NCBI RefSeq assembly: GCF_040436345.1
Contig: NC_133230.1
Location: 16,440,197-16,504,196, forward strand
Length of the DNA stretch: 64,000 nt
From: Pagrus major
Taxonomy: Eukaryota > Chordata > Actinopteri > Spariformes > Sparidae
Direction: 5' to 3'
The notes below the pieces were generated by a model, which saw only the letters and a program-made list of their open reading frames with translations, was not told the origin of the DNA and searched no databases. Positions 1 through 13,027 of this stretch are shown here, piece after piece (the first letter of the stretch is position 1; every line of letters starts with the position of its first letter). A program made the position numbers and the translations under genes.

Positions 1-372
1 AGTCCGCAAAACATTTCTGGAGCTTCACAGCAAAACAGAGTTGCAGCATTCTCCTAAACAACTGAAGTAGATGGGGACTTGTTTTAAACATAAAATGGCT
101 CCATACAGCTCATCTGGTGTCATCAAAGACGTTATTTATACCCTCAGAGTGCAGTTGAGCTTGTGCACCCACTTCAGACGATATGCACGCTGATGCTTTT
201 AACTCAGCAGCTACAGTGAAGATTTCTGCTCTAAAAGGTTTTCTGGATACTTTTTTTTTGGGGGGGGGATTGTTTTTTAACATTTTAAATCAAGTCTCCA
301 TCTACTTCATTTCTTCAGGAGAATGCTGCAAAACTGTTTTGCTGTGAAGCTCCAGAAATGTTTTGTGGACTA
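1..372. mobile_element. Palindromic MITE-like element, left end at window edge
   Basis: The first ~90 bases and the last ~90 bases of this block are inverted copies of each other. The left arm starts AGTCCGCAAAACATTTCTGG, and the reverse complement of the right arm starts TAGTCCACAAAACATTTCTG. Both continue through an AGCTTCACAGCAAAACAG stretch and a GATGG(G/A)GACTTG stretch. Long terminal inverted repeats, a unique middle of about 170 bp and no coding capacity fit a miniature inverted-repeat transposable element. The left boundary and any target duplication are lost because the window begins inside or exactly at the element. The family was not identified. Confidence 0.75.
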
Positions 373-3300
373 CCAAAAATCCCCCTGAAATTCCATCAGC
401 ACGAGTATGAGTAGATAATGATTAAATTTAAATTTTTGGATGAACTCCTTTAATAATATTTGTGGTCAAACATCTTGAGTTCATATACTACCACAGTCAA
501 GTGAAGAATCCACACAACAAAGAGCAATGCTGGTCCTTCAACCAGCTAAAAATGTGATATCTGGCCTTCTTCAGACGCCACGACAGTGCTGGAATCTAAC
601 TATTGGTTCAGTGAAATGAAAACAGAGGGGGAGTATTCTGACTTTAACCTCAGAATGACAATGAAGTGTGCTCAGTAGTGCTGAATCGAGTCTTTGAGGA
701 TAAGGAAGACTCCACCAGCTCCACTTGCAGAAGTAGGTCAGGCAGACGCCTACAGTAAGCAACTGCAGGTTAAGTGCCTGTCTTTGTATTCAGAGACAGC
801 GAATATCTGCCTTGGCCTCGAGTGAGGGGTGGTGGGGGGTGGCCTGTGTACTTCCTCCACCCACAAGAGGGAGACAAGTCCACAAAAATTGCATGCAATG
901 CAGTTAGTTAGCCAGTCTCAGCTATTACTCTTTTCAATTACAATATTAAACTTTAATCTTGCAGGAAAAGTTTTTATTCTTTGTTTGTTTGTTTGTTTTA
1001 TTTGTTTTAGAACTAGACAAATCCCACAAAAATTAAATAAGCTCTCAGGAAATATACACAGATACATCAGGATTGTGCTCATCTGAACCGTAGCTTCATC
1101 ATAAATATAGGAGATTATGAATGAAACGAGACAGAAGGGAGGGACAGAGACAGACAGAAGTAACAGACAAGAAGACTGGAAGAAGAAGAAGATGATGAGA
1201 CTCCGGCACTGACCCTGCTCCGGTGCTCTGCAGTGTGAGGTAGTTGGTTGTATGGTTTCGCATAATAAACAGCCTGGAGATAACTGTACAACCTTCTAGC
1301 TTTCCCTGCGGCGTCACCCAGACTTCACACAGAATCCATCACCTTTAATGCTTCAGGTGGTAAGTACGAAGACGATCAATAAGGAAAGGAAGAGTTTTTA
1401 GGCCTGTAGTTAAATCACACAAGTCAAGGATCAAGAGGATATTCTTTTTTTTTATGCGTCTCATATGTCTGAATATTTCATTTTATCTTTTTTACTTTTT
1501 CAAGGCCTGTTTGAAGGCCTGAACATCTGTGGGATGTAGAGATCACATCCATCATCAAATTAAAAAAGAATTCAACATTTGTCCTTCAACAAATTACATT
1601 TCAAGCCCGTAATTATAATAACATGAAAAAAAGCTGTTTCTGCACTGACTTTTAAATCTAATACATCTGAAATACTAATCAGGTTCTGCTGTCGAGGTCC
1701 AGCTAATCCAGGCATCAATATACCCACCTTGCTCTGCAGTGCTCTTTGATTTGTCATTTGGTGCAGTCCAATGGGGTATAGAGCCAACTATCAATAGCTG
1801 TTTGTTTCAGTGCACAAAAACACAGAAGATCTCTTCAGATGCTGGAATGTGATCATGAATGTTAAACCAAGAAAATACTTTTGTTTTTGCAGTCAGTGAA
1901 ATGAAACGTTCGGATCTATCCACCATGATTTCAGTCTGAAAATAAAAAAATTAAAACTGGTTAATTTACAGCCTTGGATTTTTTTTATTATCACACAAAT
2001 AAGGTGCATTTTATGACAAAACGTTCCTAGTTTTTGTTTAATTTTAAAAGCATAATGCATAAAAATCTCCAAAGTTAACCCTCCATACCCGCCCGCTGCT
2101 CTCTGTAGTCATGGTAGATAATGACAGCGTGCCCAGGCGTTAGTGTCAGTGTGTCCTGAAGCATGGGAGCTGTCTGTGAACTTGCTTACCGCCTCCGCCT
2201 CCTTTTTTTCCTCCTTCTCCTCCTCCTCCTCCCCACCACCACCCCCACTCCCCCCCTCTGTCCCCCCAGTGTGTCTGGCTAGTGGCTCAGACACTCAGTA
2301 TCCGCATTGCGTTGCAGTGCTCCAGCGAGGAGGGGAAAAAAGAGCATATATCAGCAATCTGTGCCGAGCACTGCTCTTTTTCTGTACGCACACAAAGAAA
2401 CGACTCCCCGGCATGTTTCAACTCAAGAGGAAATGCAACCATCACAATAGAGGCGGCTGCCGCCTGCTATTTTATAAGAATGTTGCGGGTTCCTCCATTT
2501 GTTTTACACTAAATACTGACATTTCATACATAAAGCTGTCATTTTATTTCTATTTTTACATCAATTCCTCTTATGTTTACTGTATTTTATTCCTATTTAT
2601 CACTTCATTCTTGCATGAATTTAAAAAAAGGCATCTTTGTTATTGACATTTTTCAGTTCTCACACACATTTAGTGTCATTTTTCTGTAAAAGATCGAAAG
2701 TTCATCTATGTGATTTCACAAATTCTGATGACTTATCTCTCAGCATGAGACTGGATGTTTGGGAGTGTTTGCAACAAAGGCGGACAGATAGATTGATAAG
2801 TGATGAATGTGTGCAGATTGCAGACTGTTGTGTTAATGAAATATGGAAGAAGAGCAGCAGTGTTGTGGTCAGAACGGCTCGGAGGTTAATCACCTTTGGG
2901 CTCGCTGTGGCTTTGATCCTCATGCTGTGTAAAATCCACAGCCTCCGTCTGTGAGCTCCCTCCACCCCCCACCCTCGTTCCCTCCCTTCCTCACACACGC
3001 ACACACACACACACTCCCTCTCACACAGATGCGTGTGTGCACAGCGGTGCACAAGGACACGCACCCACCTCACACACATGCGCCTCCCTCCGAACACGTT
3101 GACTCTCTCTCCTCCAGATGCAGCGCAAGTTCAAACACACACACGAACAAACACAGAGTAATAGAAACCCATTTAGAGACACGGCTTCGTGTGAACGTAG
3201 ACTGCAAGACGGGACGTCACGCCTGGAAAAAATGTAAGGGGTTAGAGTGGGGAGACGAAGAGGGGAGGATGAAAATGAGGGGAAGGGCTGAGACAGAGCG

Positions 3301-4080
3301 GGGGGAGGCGGGGACAGAGTGATAGAGAGTGTTCAGCAAGAGAAGAAGAAAGAGCGATAGCTGGAGATACTGCATGCTTGCATAAGTGTCTGAGTGTGTG
3401 TGCGTGTGCATGTGTTTGCGTGTTATGTATGTAGGTGACACAGATTTATGAACGGAGAGGGTCATAGATGGAGGCGCTGTTGGTGGTTGTTTGGGGTTGG
3501 GGGAAGTGGGGGTGTTGGTACAGCACCAGATAATGGAATCAATGCAATCTGTGTGTGTTTCAGTGTGTGTGTGTGTTTCAGCGTGTGTGTGTGTGTGTGT
3601 GTATATGTGTGTGTGTAGCGTACCTGCCTCATAGACATTGCCTGCTCGGACTCTAATCGCCTGGAGAATTAGTGATGTGACTTGGCAGTGGGAAACAGGC
3701 ACAAAACAGAGCCAGGGACAGCGCCTGAGAGAGGGATAGAAGAAGAGGAGAGACAAAAAGAAGAGAGCGAGAGAGATGGAGGGGTAGCGAGAGGGGAATA
3801 GCTTTTCTCTTCGCCGCCGCGCAGACACACACAGCGCTCAGAGAAAAGGAAGACTGTGAAGATGGGGCAGGATAGGTTTTATCGGGCATTATTTTCGTTA
3901 CCACTGGATTAATTGTCGTTTTTTTTTTCTCTTTCCGAACGGATCAATAAGTCATTGAAAAGAGTGCGTTGTGTTATGTGTGCGTACCTGTTTTATGTAC
4001 ATGCACTTGTTGTATGCATGTGCACACGGACATGAGTACAAATGTGCGTGTGTGTGTGTGTGTTCATGCAAGGAACACCA
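373..4080. other. Non-coding stretch, low-complexity rich, no gene recognised
   Basis: No reading frame here resembles a known protein. The stretch holds a pyrimidine-rich run near 2200-2260, CA-rich tracts near 2990-3160, a long GT/TG microsatellite near 3550-3620 and GA-rich DNA from 3290 to 3800. The longest open frames lie in these simple repeats and have biased composition. The GA-rich block ending near 3860 could be the 5' UTR of a gene running rightward, but nothing proves it. Confidence 0.5.
3548..3618. repeat. (GT)n microsatellite, interrupted
   Basis: Several runs of TG dinucleotides are separated by TTTCAG and TATA interruptions. It is a simple sequence repeat with no coding function. 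A shorter GT run lies near 4047-4062. Confidence 0.9.
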
Positions 4081-4090
4081 GGCAGAGGCA

Positions 4091-5225
4091 ATGGTGAGTT
4101 CAGAACGACTTCAACGGGCCGGCTAACAAATCGACTGACCACGTCCGCCCGCCATCTTCCCTTCATTTGTGTCCAACGTCATGTTCATTCTTTCTGACAT
4201 AGGTAATTTTCTATACCAGAATATTTCATATTTATATCCTCTCTCTCTTCTCGCTTCTGGTTTTCATCCCCCGGTCTTTGTCTCTCGTGCTTTTGAGAGC
4301 AGCGGAGGAGCTCATAAAACTGGGACAGAGGAAAATATCTGAGAGCACAGAGACAAAGAGGAAGCAGAGAGAGGCTGTCTAATTTCTCACACTGGCAGTC
4401 TTTGTGGAGGCGCATGTTTGTCTGCATGTGTGTGCACCTGGCCACAGACAGATGTCCTAAGTTAGGGACGTGTTCGTGATGACGAAGCTGTCGTCTGCAC
4501 AGACTTAAGATGTGATGCAAATGGAGCTTTCAGCTGTGTACCAGTTGTTTGGACCCTGGCTCATGCTCTTCATGTGGCATCTGCAGTGTCAGGCTCGTAT
4601 GACATTTATTTTGTCTGGGGAAGAGTAAATCAGTGTAACTCCCTCAAGGCTCAGCATCTTTGTCATGGGGGAGTGATTGCATAATCCTGTGAGATCACAA
4701 GGCCTGTAGGAAATTTAAGACGACAGTGTTGTCTGCGGCTCCAGGCACAGCTGTCTGTGGCTGTTTCATGCATGTTCACAAGCAAAGAGTCGAGTGTCTG
4801 TGTGTACATGAACTGTATGACCGCTCTGTCGGAGCTTAACCTCCATACAGGCCGTATGTTCATCATCCCATATGCAAATCCCGATTTATACATTAACTGG
4901 GAGGATTTTCCTCTGCGTATGCGTGTGTGTGTGTGTCTGTCTTCAAATGCTTTGTCTGTCTGTCTGCCAGCAGGGGGCATTTTATTTGAGCGTCTTACTG
5001 CACAGACCTGCACTGACAAACAGGCGCTGGCTATGTCAGGAGGAAAGACAGTAAAGAATGAAAAGAACGGATAAATACGGCTACGAGAAGTGATATTTAT
5101 ATGTTGAACAATGCGCTTGAACTAAATCTTTCTCTTTTTCTGCAGGATGTGATCCAGTCGGTTTTGTGCAGACGTGTCAAGACGAAGCGCTTCATGTCGG
5201 ACTGCGTCGACATCGATAAAAAACG
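4091..5225 (+). CDS. Candidate start codon plus small coding exon, gene unknown
   Basis: An ATG at 4091-4093 sits directly against a good donor (ATG|gtgagt). A second segment, 5146-5225, follows a strong polypyrimidine tract and acceptor (ctctttttctgcag) and ends at a plausible donor (CG|gtaacc). Joining them keeps frame and gives about 27 residues beginning MDVIQSVLCRR and ending in a basic stretch. Without the second donor the frame stops at TAA 5227-5229. I do not recognise the peptide and found no further exon in phase downstream, so this may be the 5' end of a gene with distant exons, a non-coding exon, or chance splice signals. Confidence 0.25.
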
Positions 5226-5229
5226 GTAA

Positions 5230-7286
5230 CCATCCTATATGACGTCTTTTATTTTAGAGTCTATTTCTGTTGTCTGTCGGTTGTTAAAATTGTTTTTATG
5301 TGCAGGTTTAACATCGAAAGTTTATCTCACAGAGCTTAAATGAGAAAATAATTCCTAACAAACATACGTGACACGTATACATATCAGCAAATAACATACG
5401 TACTTAACAGAAATACGTTTTGTCAAGATGGGTTGGATTTCACCTGTAGACGAGGACGTCTGTCGGCGTGCTTCATTGTCCCTGAGACCCTTAACCTGTG
5501 ATGATATGAAAGGTCACAGGTGAGGTCCTTGGGAACAAGGTTGCATGCAGTCGCATCATCAGCCACAACATGCGAGAAAACGTGTTACGTCGCCAGACAG
5601 AGATTAACAGACAGTTGTAGAATGAGATGATTTCGACTGCATGAACTCATCTGGAGAAAATTCCCCAAACTTTTCCAGACGTCATGGAAAGCCGAGATGA
5701 GACATCCTGCTTCTCCGGAGGGGGCAGTACCTTTTGGCTGGCTTTGTGTGCAGAACACTTACACGGTTCAATAAAAAGACAGCCAAGGTTCGTGACCCCG
5801 AAATATGATTCACATGGGACTTCTCAAATCTGACATCGCTGAAAATTACAAGACCTGCAGGCGAGAGTCCGGGAACACATTGATAATTAGATTTATGTTT
5901 ATTCTGTTAAAAAAGGGGAAAATCATGTTTTTTTCAAATATATTGTATTTAGTTTACCATCAGATAAGAAAAAGACAATTATCACAACTGAGAACCAGAA
6001 AATAACCAAAGCAATCAATTGATTATCAAAATAATTGCAGATTAATTATCTGCTGATCGACTAATTGATTAATCAACTGTTTTCTGCAGCTCTACACTCT
6101 AATACATGTTGTGGATGAATGATTTGTACCTTGTTCTGTTTACTGTTTACCTGAAAATATGACAATTAAACAAAAAATATGGTGACAACTTGTGTTATTT
6201 TTTGTTAAATACCATGTAAATCCAATAAATACTGACAAGGATGCTGAAAAGAATTTTTATCGACTGTCATTTTGTGGGACGTGTAGCAGCGCAGGATACA
6301 TTTTTGCTCACCCAGCCAGGAGCTGAACGCGAGATGAACACATCGATCAGATCAATAATGAAGTCGTAATGATCAACGTGTGATATCAGCCTCCTATGGC
6401 GAAAAACAAATAAAACTTCCTCATTGTCACTTTTCATTTTTCTGGAGCAAAACTTCAGAGCGGGTCCGTTTTCAGGTGACGTGGCCGTCTTTCAGACTCT
6501 GACGCTCAGCCAGGGTGGCTCAGTGTTCCCTGGCTCTCAGCCCTCCATGTGTTTGTGCATCCCAGGACAGTTGACATTGATTGTGCAGGAGACAGACTGA
6601 GACACATTAGTACCCAGCTCGCTCCTGCCGCTGAAAAACACATTAACTGGCTGCATTGGGAGCCCTGTCTGGTAACCATGGCGAAGCACACAGGGAGGGG
6701 AGGGAGGGAGGAGGAGGGTTGAGACGGGGCAGCGGGTTCAGCGCGCAGTCTCCCAGGGGTTGTCTTTCTCAAACGCTCCTTTCCTTTCCTCTGGCCACGT
6801 CTGTCATTTTCTCTCTGCCTCTTTTGAACTGACAGCTTCTCTCTCTCTCTCTCTGTCTCTCCCCTCCTCACACACACTTATAAACACTATTTGCATTTTT
6901 CTTTCTCTTCTCTTGCATTCTTCTTCTTATTGATGCTGACCTCATCAATCTGCCCTTACCTCATACTCCACCCCCTCGTCCAGTGTGCAACATAATCGGC
7001 CTCTCTCTAATTAGCCTTTTTTTTTCTAGTCTTTTCCCCCTCATGCTTTTCTCTCAGTGTCAATATGGTTCCCCTCTGTGGAGAGGCACAGGAAAGACGA
7101 GAAGGGGCTAAAACAACGTGAAAGTGTGGAATAAACTCAGCTAATACTGCCGCTGGAGGAGGACAGAGGAGTTATGATTTTCCACAGTCATTATATCGAT
7201 CTATAATGGCATTAAGAACTTTATATTCCTCATTTTTTCATGCTTTATTTCCAGCAGTAGGCTGATTTTAATTATATAAAGTTATT
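5230..7286. other. Non-coding stretch, no gene recognised
   Basis: AT-rich sequence with no protein-like frame. A fragment near 6005-6095 contains the ATTAATCGATTA-type motifs of a family repeated elsewhere in the window. 6500-6880 is GC-richer and ends in a CT-rich run; no exon could be supported there. Confidence 0.5.
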
Positions 7287-7727
7287 CAAGTACTTTTTGA
7301 GGTTCTTTCCTTGAGTATTTCCATTTTCTGCTACTTTATACTTCCATTCCACTACATTTTGGAGGCAAACATTATACTTTTTACTCCACTACATTTAATT
7401 GATAACTTTAGTTACTAGTTACTTTGCGGATTGCGTGTTGCATTAGAGCCAAAGTAGCGGATTTTCTGATTGTGATAATCAGGACAATGCTGAATATAGG
7501 ATCCAATAATGTAAATTTATGTATAATTTACTTTAACCTTTTCTTTTCATACTTAAGTACATTTACTGCCAGAAAAATTACTTTTCATGCTTAAATACAT
7601 TTCATTTTAAATACTTTAATTCAAGTGTTATTTGTATGGGTGACTTTCACTTTTACCAAAATAATATTTTAAAACAAAATCTTTGCTTTTACTCAAGTAT
7701 GACTTCTGGGTACTTTTTACAACACTG
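7287..7727 (-). repeat. Interspersed repeat copy A
   Basis: Read on the minus strand, the block begins CCAGTGTTGTAAAAAGTACC and runs on through ACTTGAGTAAAAG, matching the start of the copy at 8028 read on the plus strand. Inside it, the TTTGCGGATTGCGTGTTGCA segment corresponds to the TGCAGCATGCAATCTGCAAA segment of the other copy. It has no coding capacity and is probably a non-autonomous DNA element. Confidence 0.65.
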
Positions 7728-8027
7728 GATAAATAAAGGTATTGTGGCTCAAGTGAAATTGTTAGGTAGTTGCATTTCAAAATGTCAATAGGAGAAGACT
7801 TTTCAAATTAAAAAAACATATTTACAAAATACTTTTGCATGTTCATTATGCAATCAACTTAACAATACAAAGTTTAGACTTTTTATAGTCACTTAGTGAC
7901 AGTTACACGATACTCAGTGTAACAGTACCACAAGTAGAGAAGAATCACAAAGTCAGTGAGCTGACTCAGAAATGTCAGTTGCAGATAAATACATACGTAT
8001 AAAGTTCAAAATAAAGTTTGGCAGTAG

Positions 8028-8319
8028 CAGTGTTGTTAAAAGTTCCCCATAGCTATACTTGAGTAAAAACAAAAAGACTTATATGAATAATACTGGAGTG
8101 TCTTAAAGTATCTGATATTATAGTTCAGTTCAGTTCAGTTCATATTATAGGTTAACATTTATAGAATTAGTGTTTTTTAAAAAAATCTGATTTCCGATAA
8201 ATGAATTAATAAAAAAAAATATGCTACTTTGGCTCTGTTGCAGCATGCAATCTGCAAAGTCACTAGTAACTAAAATGTAGTGGAGTGTAAGTATAAAGTA
8301 GCAGTTGCAGAAGTTCAGG
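8028..8319 (+). repeat. Interspersed repeat copy B, opposite orientation to copy A
   Basis: It starts CAGTGTTGTTAAAAGTTCCC, continues with ATACTTGAGTAAAAACAAAA, and ends in TAGTGGAGTGTAAGTATAAA. It is the same family as 7287-7727 but inverted, so the two copies have their equivalent ends facing each other across about 300 bp. Confidence 0.65.
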
Positions 8320-9877
8320 ATTGGAAAAAAATATATATATTTAGTCATGTGCAAAGCCAGAGAAGACTTTAACCTGACAATCTACAGAGGTTGTTTTTAT
8401 ATTTATTAAAGCAGACGTGTATTTCAGTAAGTGAAACTGTGGAATTGGTGCTCAAATATTGTTTAATTGAAGAGAATTCATGAAGAATAAATGTGACATT
8501 ATGATCTAATTGAATAACGTTAACATCACAAGTTAAGATGACTGTCATTGATTATATTTGAGTATGTGATGTAGAATTTTATATAATTTGTGAGAAGAAA
8601 AAAAGGTAAAAATAAAAGGGATGGCCATTTTTATCTACAGTATCTTCTGTTATTATTATTATCATTATTATTATTGTTATTTTTCTTCTTGCTCCTGATT
8701 TGTTAATGTTTTGTTGGTAAAGGTTTATTATTTGTACAATTCTTTTTGGAATTTTTACACTGAACTTAACAAAATAAACTGATTATTGATGAATGAATAA
8801 ATAAAGTTAGGCAACAGCCAACATCAAGTGTGTGTTCCATTACTTATGAGTTCCACTTTCATTACATTAAAGCTGCTACGTCATCCACCTTTTGTCTTAT
8901 AACAGACTGATTGTTGTATGTTATGTCAGGCTCACTCCACATGGACATGGACATGGGTAAGACACCATAGATACCGCTGCAGTAGTGCAAAAATGGTGCA
9001 AAGAACAACCCAATAGTAATTCCAGGGTTTAGTTTCCTCCATCACTATAGATGTTTTCCTACGTGCACCATTCATAATGTTTCACTGCTGTCCAATAATT
9101 ATTTACATTTAACAAATGAGTCTGTAGGGGGCGATGCTGAGCTACAGACCCACAGTCACAGTACTTTGTTGAGGAAGCATAGCATATATTAAAGTTAAAC
9201 ACTTACATAATATAAAATATATATAAGATTATAACTGAAATGACACAACAATAAATACACTTTATTGTTTCATTATGGAGGGAAATACTGTCATTTATCT
9301 AACAGCTGTTGGTAGTTTGCTTCTAAAAAATATATTAGAGTTTCAACAAGCCAGAATTAAACACAGTTGGTGCACCTTCTTTGTTTCAATGCTGAACATG
9401 TGACCAAATGAAGCATCTTCAATTGATAACAGTTGCTTATTATGATCAGAGCAACTGCTCAGTTTAATGTCAGTATTTTAGTGACTTTTACTGCAGATAG
9501 TTCTGTACTTGGAGAGAATTTTTCTTTTTAAGGGTGTCACAGACTTTGATGTATCCAAATCCAGCACATGATGTTGAGAGGTATAATTTAGACTTTGGTG
9601 TTTTAACATACGTATTTCAGTGGTATGGTCTCCTTTTCTTGTTTATAATTGAGATCAAAAATAAACTTTATTTATTTCACATGGAAATTGAGCAGAAGCA
9701 CAAGAACAGATGTGAAGAACTTAAAGTTTAGACTCGGTCCAATTACCATTTACTTTCACTTCAATGACTTTTAACCTACCAATGTTCTTAATTTTGTATT
9801 TTGCCTATTTATTCTGTGAAGCTTGTTTTAATCTTTATTCTGTGAAGCATTTTATAACTTTAGAGAAGGGCTATATA

Positions 9878-9937
<60 letters not shown>

Positions 9938-11040
9938 CACAAGTTCCTTAAGTTTGTACGAAGCTTGGTAGATCTTTTGGTTTCTACGCCCTGACCACTT
10001 GGACTCTTTACAAAGTGCCTGAAAAGTTATAACCCTTTATTGTAATAAAATCCACAATCAAAATCTCGTCTAATGTATTTGTTATTGTATCGTGTATCTT
10101 GTTTTTTTTTATGAACAGTATTTATAAACTTGTTGTTATTGTTGTCTTTCTATTTTACTCAACACCATTGTACATGAGGGCCAGCCCTCAGTGATTTTCC
10201 ATTTTAAGTAAAGGCAAAGTAAATATCTAGTGTACTATATATATTATGAGTATCTACTTTAAAAAACGCATATAAAAACAACAGTAAAAATTCCTACTTA
10301 CTACACACAGCAACATAATAATTGAATCAAAATAGTCACAAACAAAATGAGGAGATGACATTATGTTGGGGATTCTGGATGAAAATTGTCCGCAGATATT
10401 AAATACAAGTATTCTTTCGGGGAAAATATTTATATTTAAAGCTCAATCAAGACCCAGTTTGTTGTATATTTTTTTTGGCTATTTTTTAAAATACATTTTA
10501 AACATGTTGCAAAGCCAAAATGTTTTGGAAAAGACAATTGCAACTAACCTTGACAAAGCAGCATAACACAAAATGGGAGAATGCTCTAGTGAAGTGGGAG
10601 TGGGACTGTATAAAAAATTAATTAATTATGTTTCACAATATAATTTATGATTTAATTTATTTAAATGTAATTATAGAACTACTGTAGTGATGCTACAATT
10701 ATTTTTTATTTTATGGTAAATTATTTATTTAACTTTTTTCCTTCCCCTGTCCAACTGTCTTTTTTGTCATTTTGTGAGGATATACTGTATTTCATTGATC
10801 ATCATGCGTTTATTTGTTTTTACCTGTATCAAATAACATAAAAACAGAAAGAAGGAAGAGGAATTTGCAGTGAAAATAAAATAAATCACACCTGAGGGAA
10901 TGAGTTGATGTGTAAAATAGCAGTGTGTAAAGATTAAAGAAGGTCACAGCTAAAATGGGTATACATATTGTATGTGGGCTACAGCTATGTGAGAAATCAC
11001 AGCAACAGCCTGGATGTTGAGGCGGAACTATAACGCTGTG
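8320..11040. other. AT-rich intergenic stretch
   Basis: No protein-like frame was found. The stretch contains short ATT-rich simple repeats near 8650, the long (ATT)n microsatellite listed separately, and many short stop-rich frames. It is interpreted as the upstream flank of the AT-hook gene. Confidence 0.5.
9878..9938. repeat. (ATT)n microsatellite
   Basis: About twenty uninterrupted ATT/TTA triplets. This is a simple repeat, and the Tyr-rich open frame across it is an artefact. Confidence 0.95.
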
Positions 11041-11208
11041 GCGCAGTTTCCTTCAGAGCCTCCTAAACGTCACGGACACCCGGAAGCGATCGCAAATTTA
11101 AACAGCCATCACAACAACAATAAACGCGCACTTTCACTGTACGGGCTGTCTGATGAATCAATAATTTATGGAAAATTAAGCTGAATTTTTACAGAGGATT
11201 TCTTTCAG
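11041..11208 (+). promoter_or_regulatory. Promoter and non-coding first exon of the AT-hook gene
   Basis: The stretch is locally GC-richer than its surroundings and holds an ETS-type site, CCGGAAG, at 11080-11086. It ends at a clear donor: the exon finishes ...TTTCAG at 11208, followed by gtgaga. The next acceptor in register is at 13019-13020, seven bases before the start codon, so this is best read as a 5' UTR exon. The exact transcription start cannot be fixed from sequence. Confidence 0.55.
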
Positions 11209-13020
11209 GTGAGATACGCTCTCTGTTGTTTGCAGTATTTTATCCGCTTCGAACCGCTAGCTTCACTTTCCATCGCCATCGATTTTGAAACTGACTATTA
11301 CCTGGAAAACAATCTGGTCCATAGTCAAAGCGGGTTACTAAGGCCCGAATAGACCACATTTACAGTCTTTAAGCTACAGGAGAGAATGCATGAGGTTTTA
11401 AAGTGTTTTAAAATAAATTGCACATGTTTCGATCTTTTATTGTAGCAGAAGAATATTAAATTATCATTTGCATGCAGCGACATTTAATGTGCACGTGTTA
11501 TTGCTAGGCTCCTGAACACTTGATCATCATACACCTTCCCGCCGTTGAAAGATTGTAGTCCAGAAAATAGACATAGCCGTGCAAAACCCATCCTTTCTAT
11601 AATAATAAAAATACAAACGTTTATTAATTGCTTTCCAAATAATTTTAAAAAATATGCACAACTAGGTTGTTTAAGTAGATTGTGTTTGTTCCCTTTTGCC
11701 TTTTTAGAAAAAGAGTATTAATAATGTGTCTTAGCTAAAAATTAGATTTCCAGTCATGATAACTTTACTAAAGAGGAGAATGTTTATAAGCCATAACAAC
11801 AGGTATAATCTGTAGATATAGGTAATGTGCAGAATTATAAATACAATGTAAAAATAGGCTTAAAATGACTAAAAACTAATCATTGTGTCAACATAAGTAA
11901 ATAGGTTCATAAGCTCTCATTTAAATGTAATTAATAATATGCATTGATTGTATGAATAAATAAATACATGCAAAAGACTCAGTAATTTCGTTATAGGTGC
12001 ATAAGATACATGTCAGCGATTAAGCACTTTAGCTACAGAAACAACTTTTAAAATGTGTACTTTAACATATTACTTCATCATAGTAATGTTAATGTGGTCT
12101 GTATTACCTTTAAATCATGTCTCCAATATACTAGACATAAAACATGAATATTAAATTTTTGCTGATTAAGTTGACAGCATATTGCCACCACAGAAAAGAA
12201 GAGACAGAGTCTTTACAACGCATTTATAGCTTTCATGGATATGTGCTAGATTTTCTGCAACTGATAAACCCAAACCCAATGATTAGTAGGGGTGTCAGTG
12301 ACTTTTGGCCATAGTCTTGTCTATATATCAATTATACTACTACTTAGTTTGTTGTCATAAAAACTATTACATCTATTTTATTTCACCGCACTTCTTGTTA
12401 TTATCCTAAATCTTTGGTTTGGAAAATGAATTACCTGATTGTTGCAGCTCTTGTTAAAGCAGGAAACATTTAGATTGTGACATGGCATGACTTTACTATT
12501 GTTCTGTCTGCATTTTGTGATTCATTCAGCTCTACATTCAAAATTAAATTGTGCAAACACCAAAGAAGTCTTGCTCTGTCACAAACCCTTATATTAATAT
12601 TCAGTAGCTAAATGTGCACATCAGTTGATTATTATTGTGAAGGAGTTATTGATAACATTCAGACACTTAATGTGGCGTCCCATTTCCCCCTTCCATTTCA
12701 TTCACATCACAACACCATTGTGACGTTCGATTCATCTCAAGTGGCTGCCAGTTTGTTGCATTAGCTAACGTTGCGAACATTAGCTAGCAATTGTTAACAT
12801 TGGTAATTCCAGCTAACGTTAATATTGCTAATGCTAGCTAGGCGCATAATGCAGAACTCAGCGATTTCACACGCACAGTCGTGATAATGTTTTTAAGGAA
12901 CAGAGATAATTTTATTCTGCACCTTTCTACAGGCTCTGTAGATGCATTATTTGAAAAAAATGATTTGTCCACATAAAAATGTTATCTTTTAATATTGAAC
13001 TTAACTTGCTCAATTTGCAG
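11209..13020 (+). other. 5' UTR intron of the AT-hook gene
   Basis: It runs from the donor gtgaga to the acceptor caatttgcag. It is AT-rich and holds no coding sequence. A cluster of AGCTAACGTT / GCTAGC-type short repeats lies at about 12760-12845. Confidence 0.5.
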
Positions 13021-13027
13021 GTGCAGT

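Noticed and set aside
829..1086. 85-codon frame on the plus strand
   Set aside because: No homology, ends in an AT-rich TTTGTTTG run, and no splice or promoter context.
2143..3828. Long open frames in CT-, CA- and GA-rich sequence
   Set aside because: Their composition is that of the simple repeats on both strands; no domain or splice structure supports them.
9764..9994. Tyr-rich reading frame
   Set aside because: Produced by the (ATT)n microsatellite.
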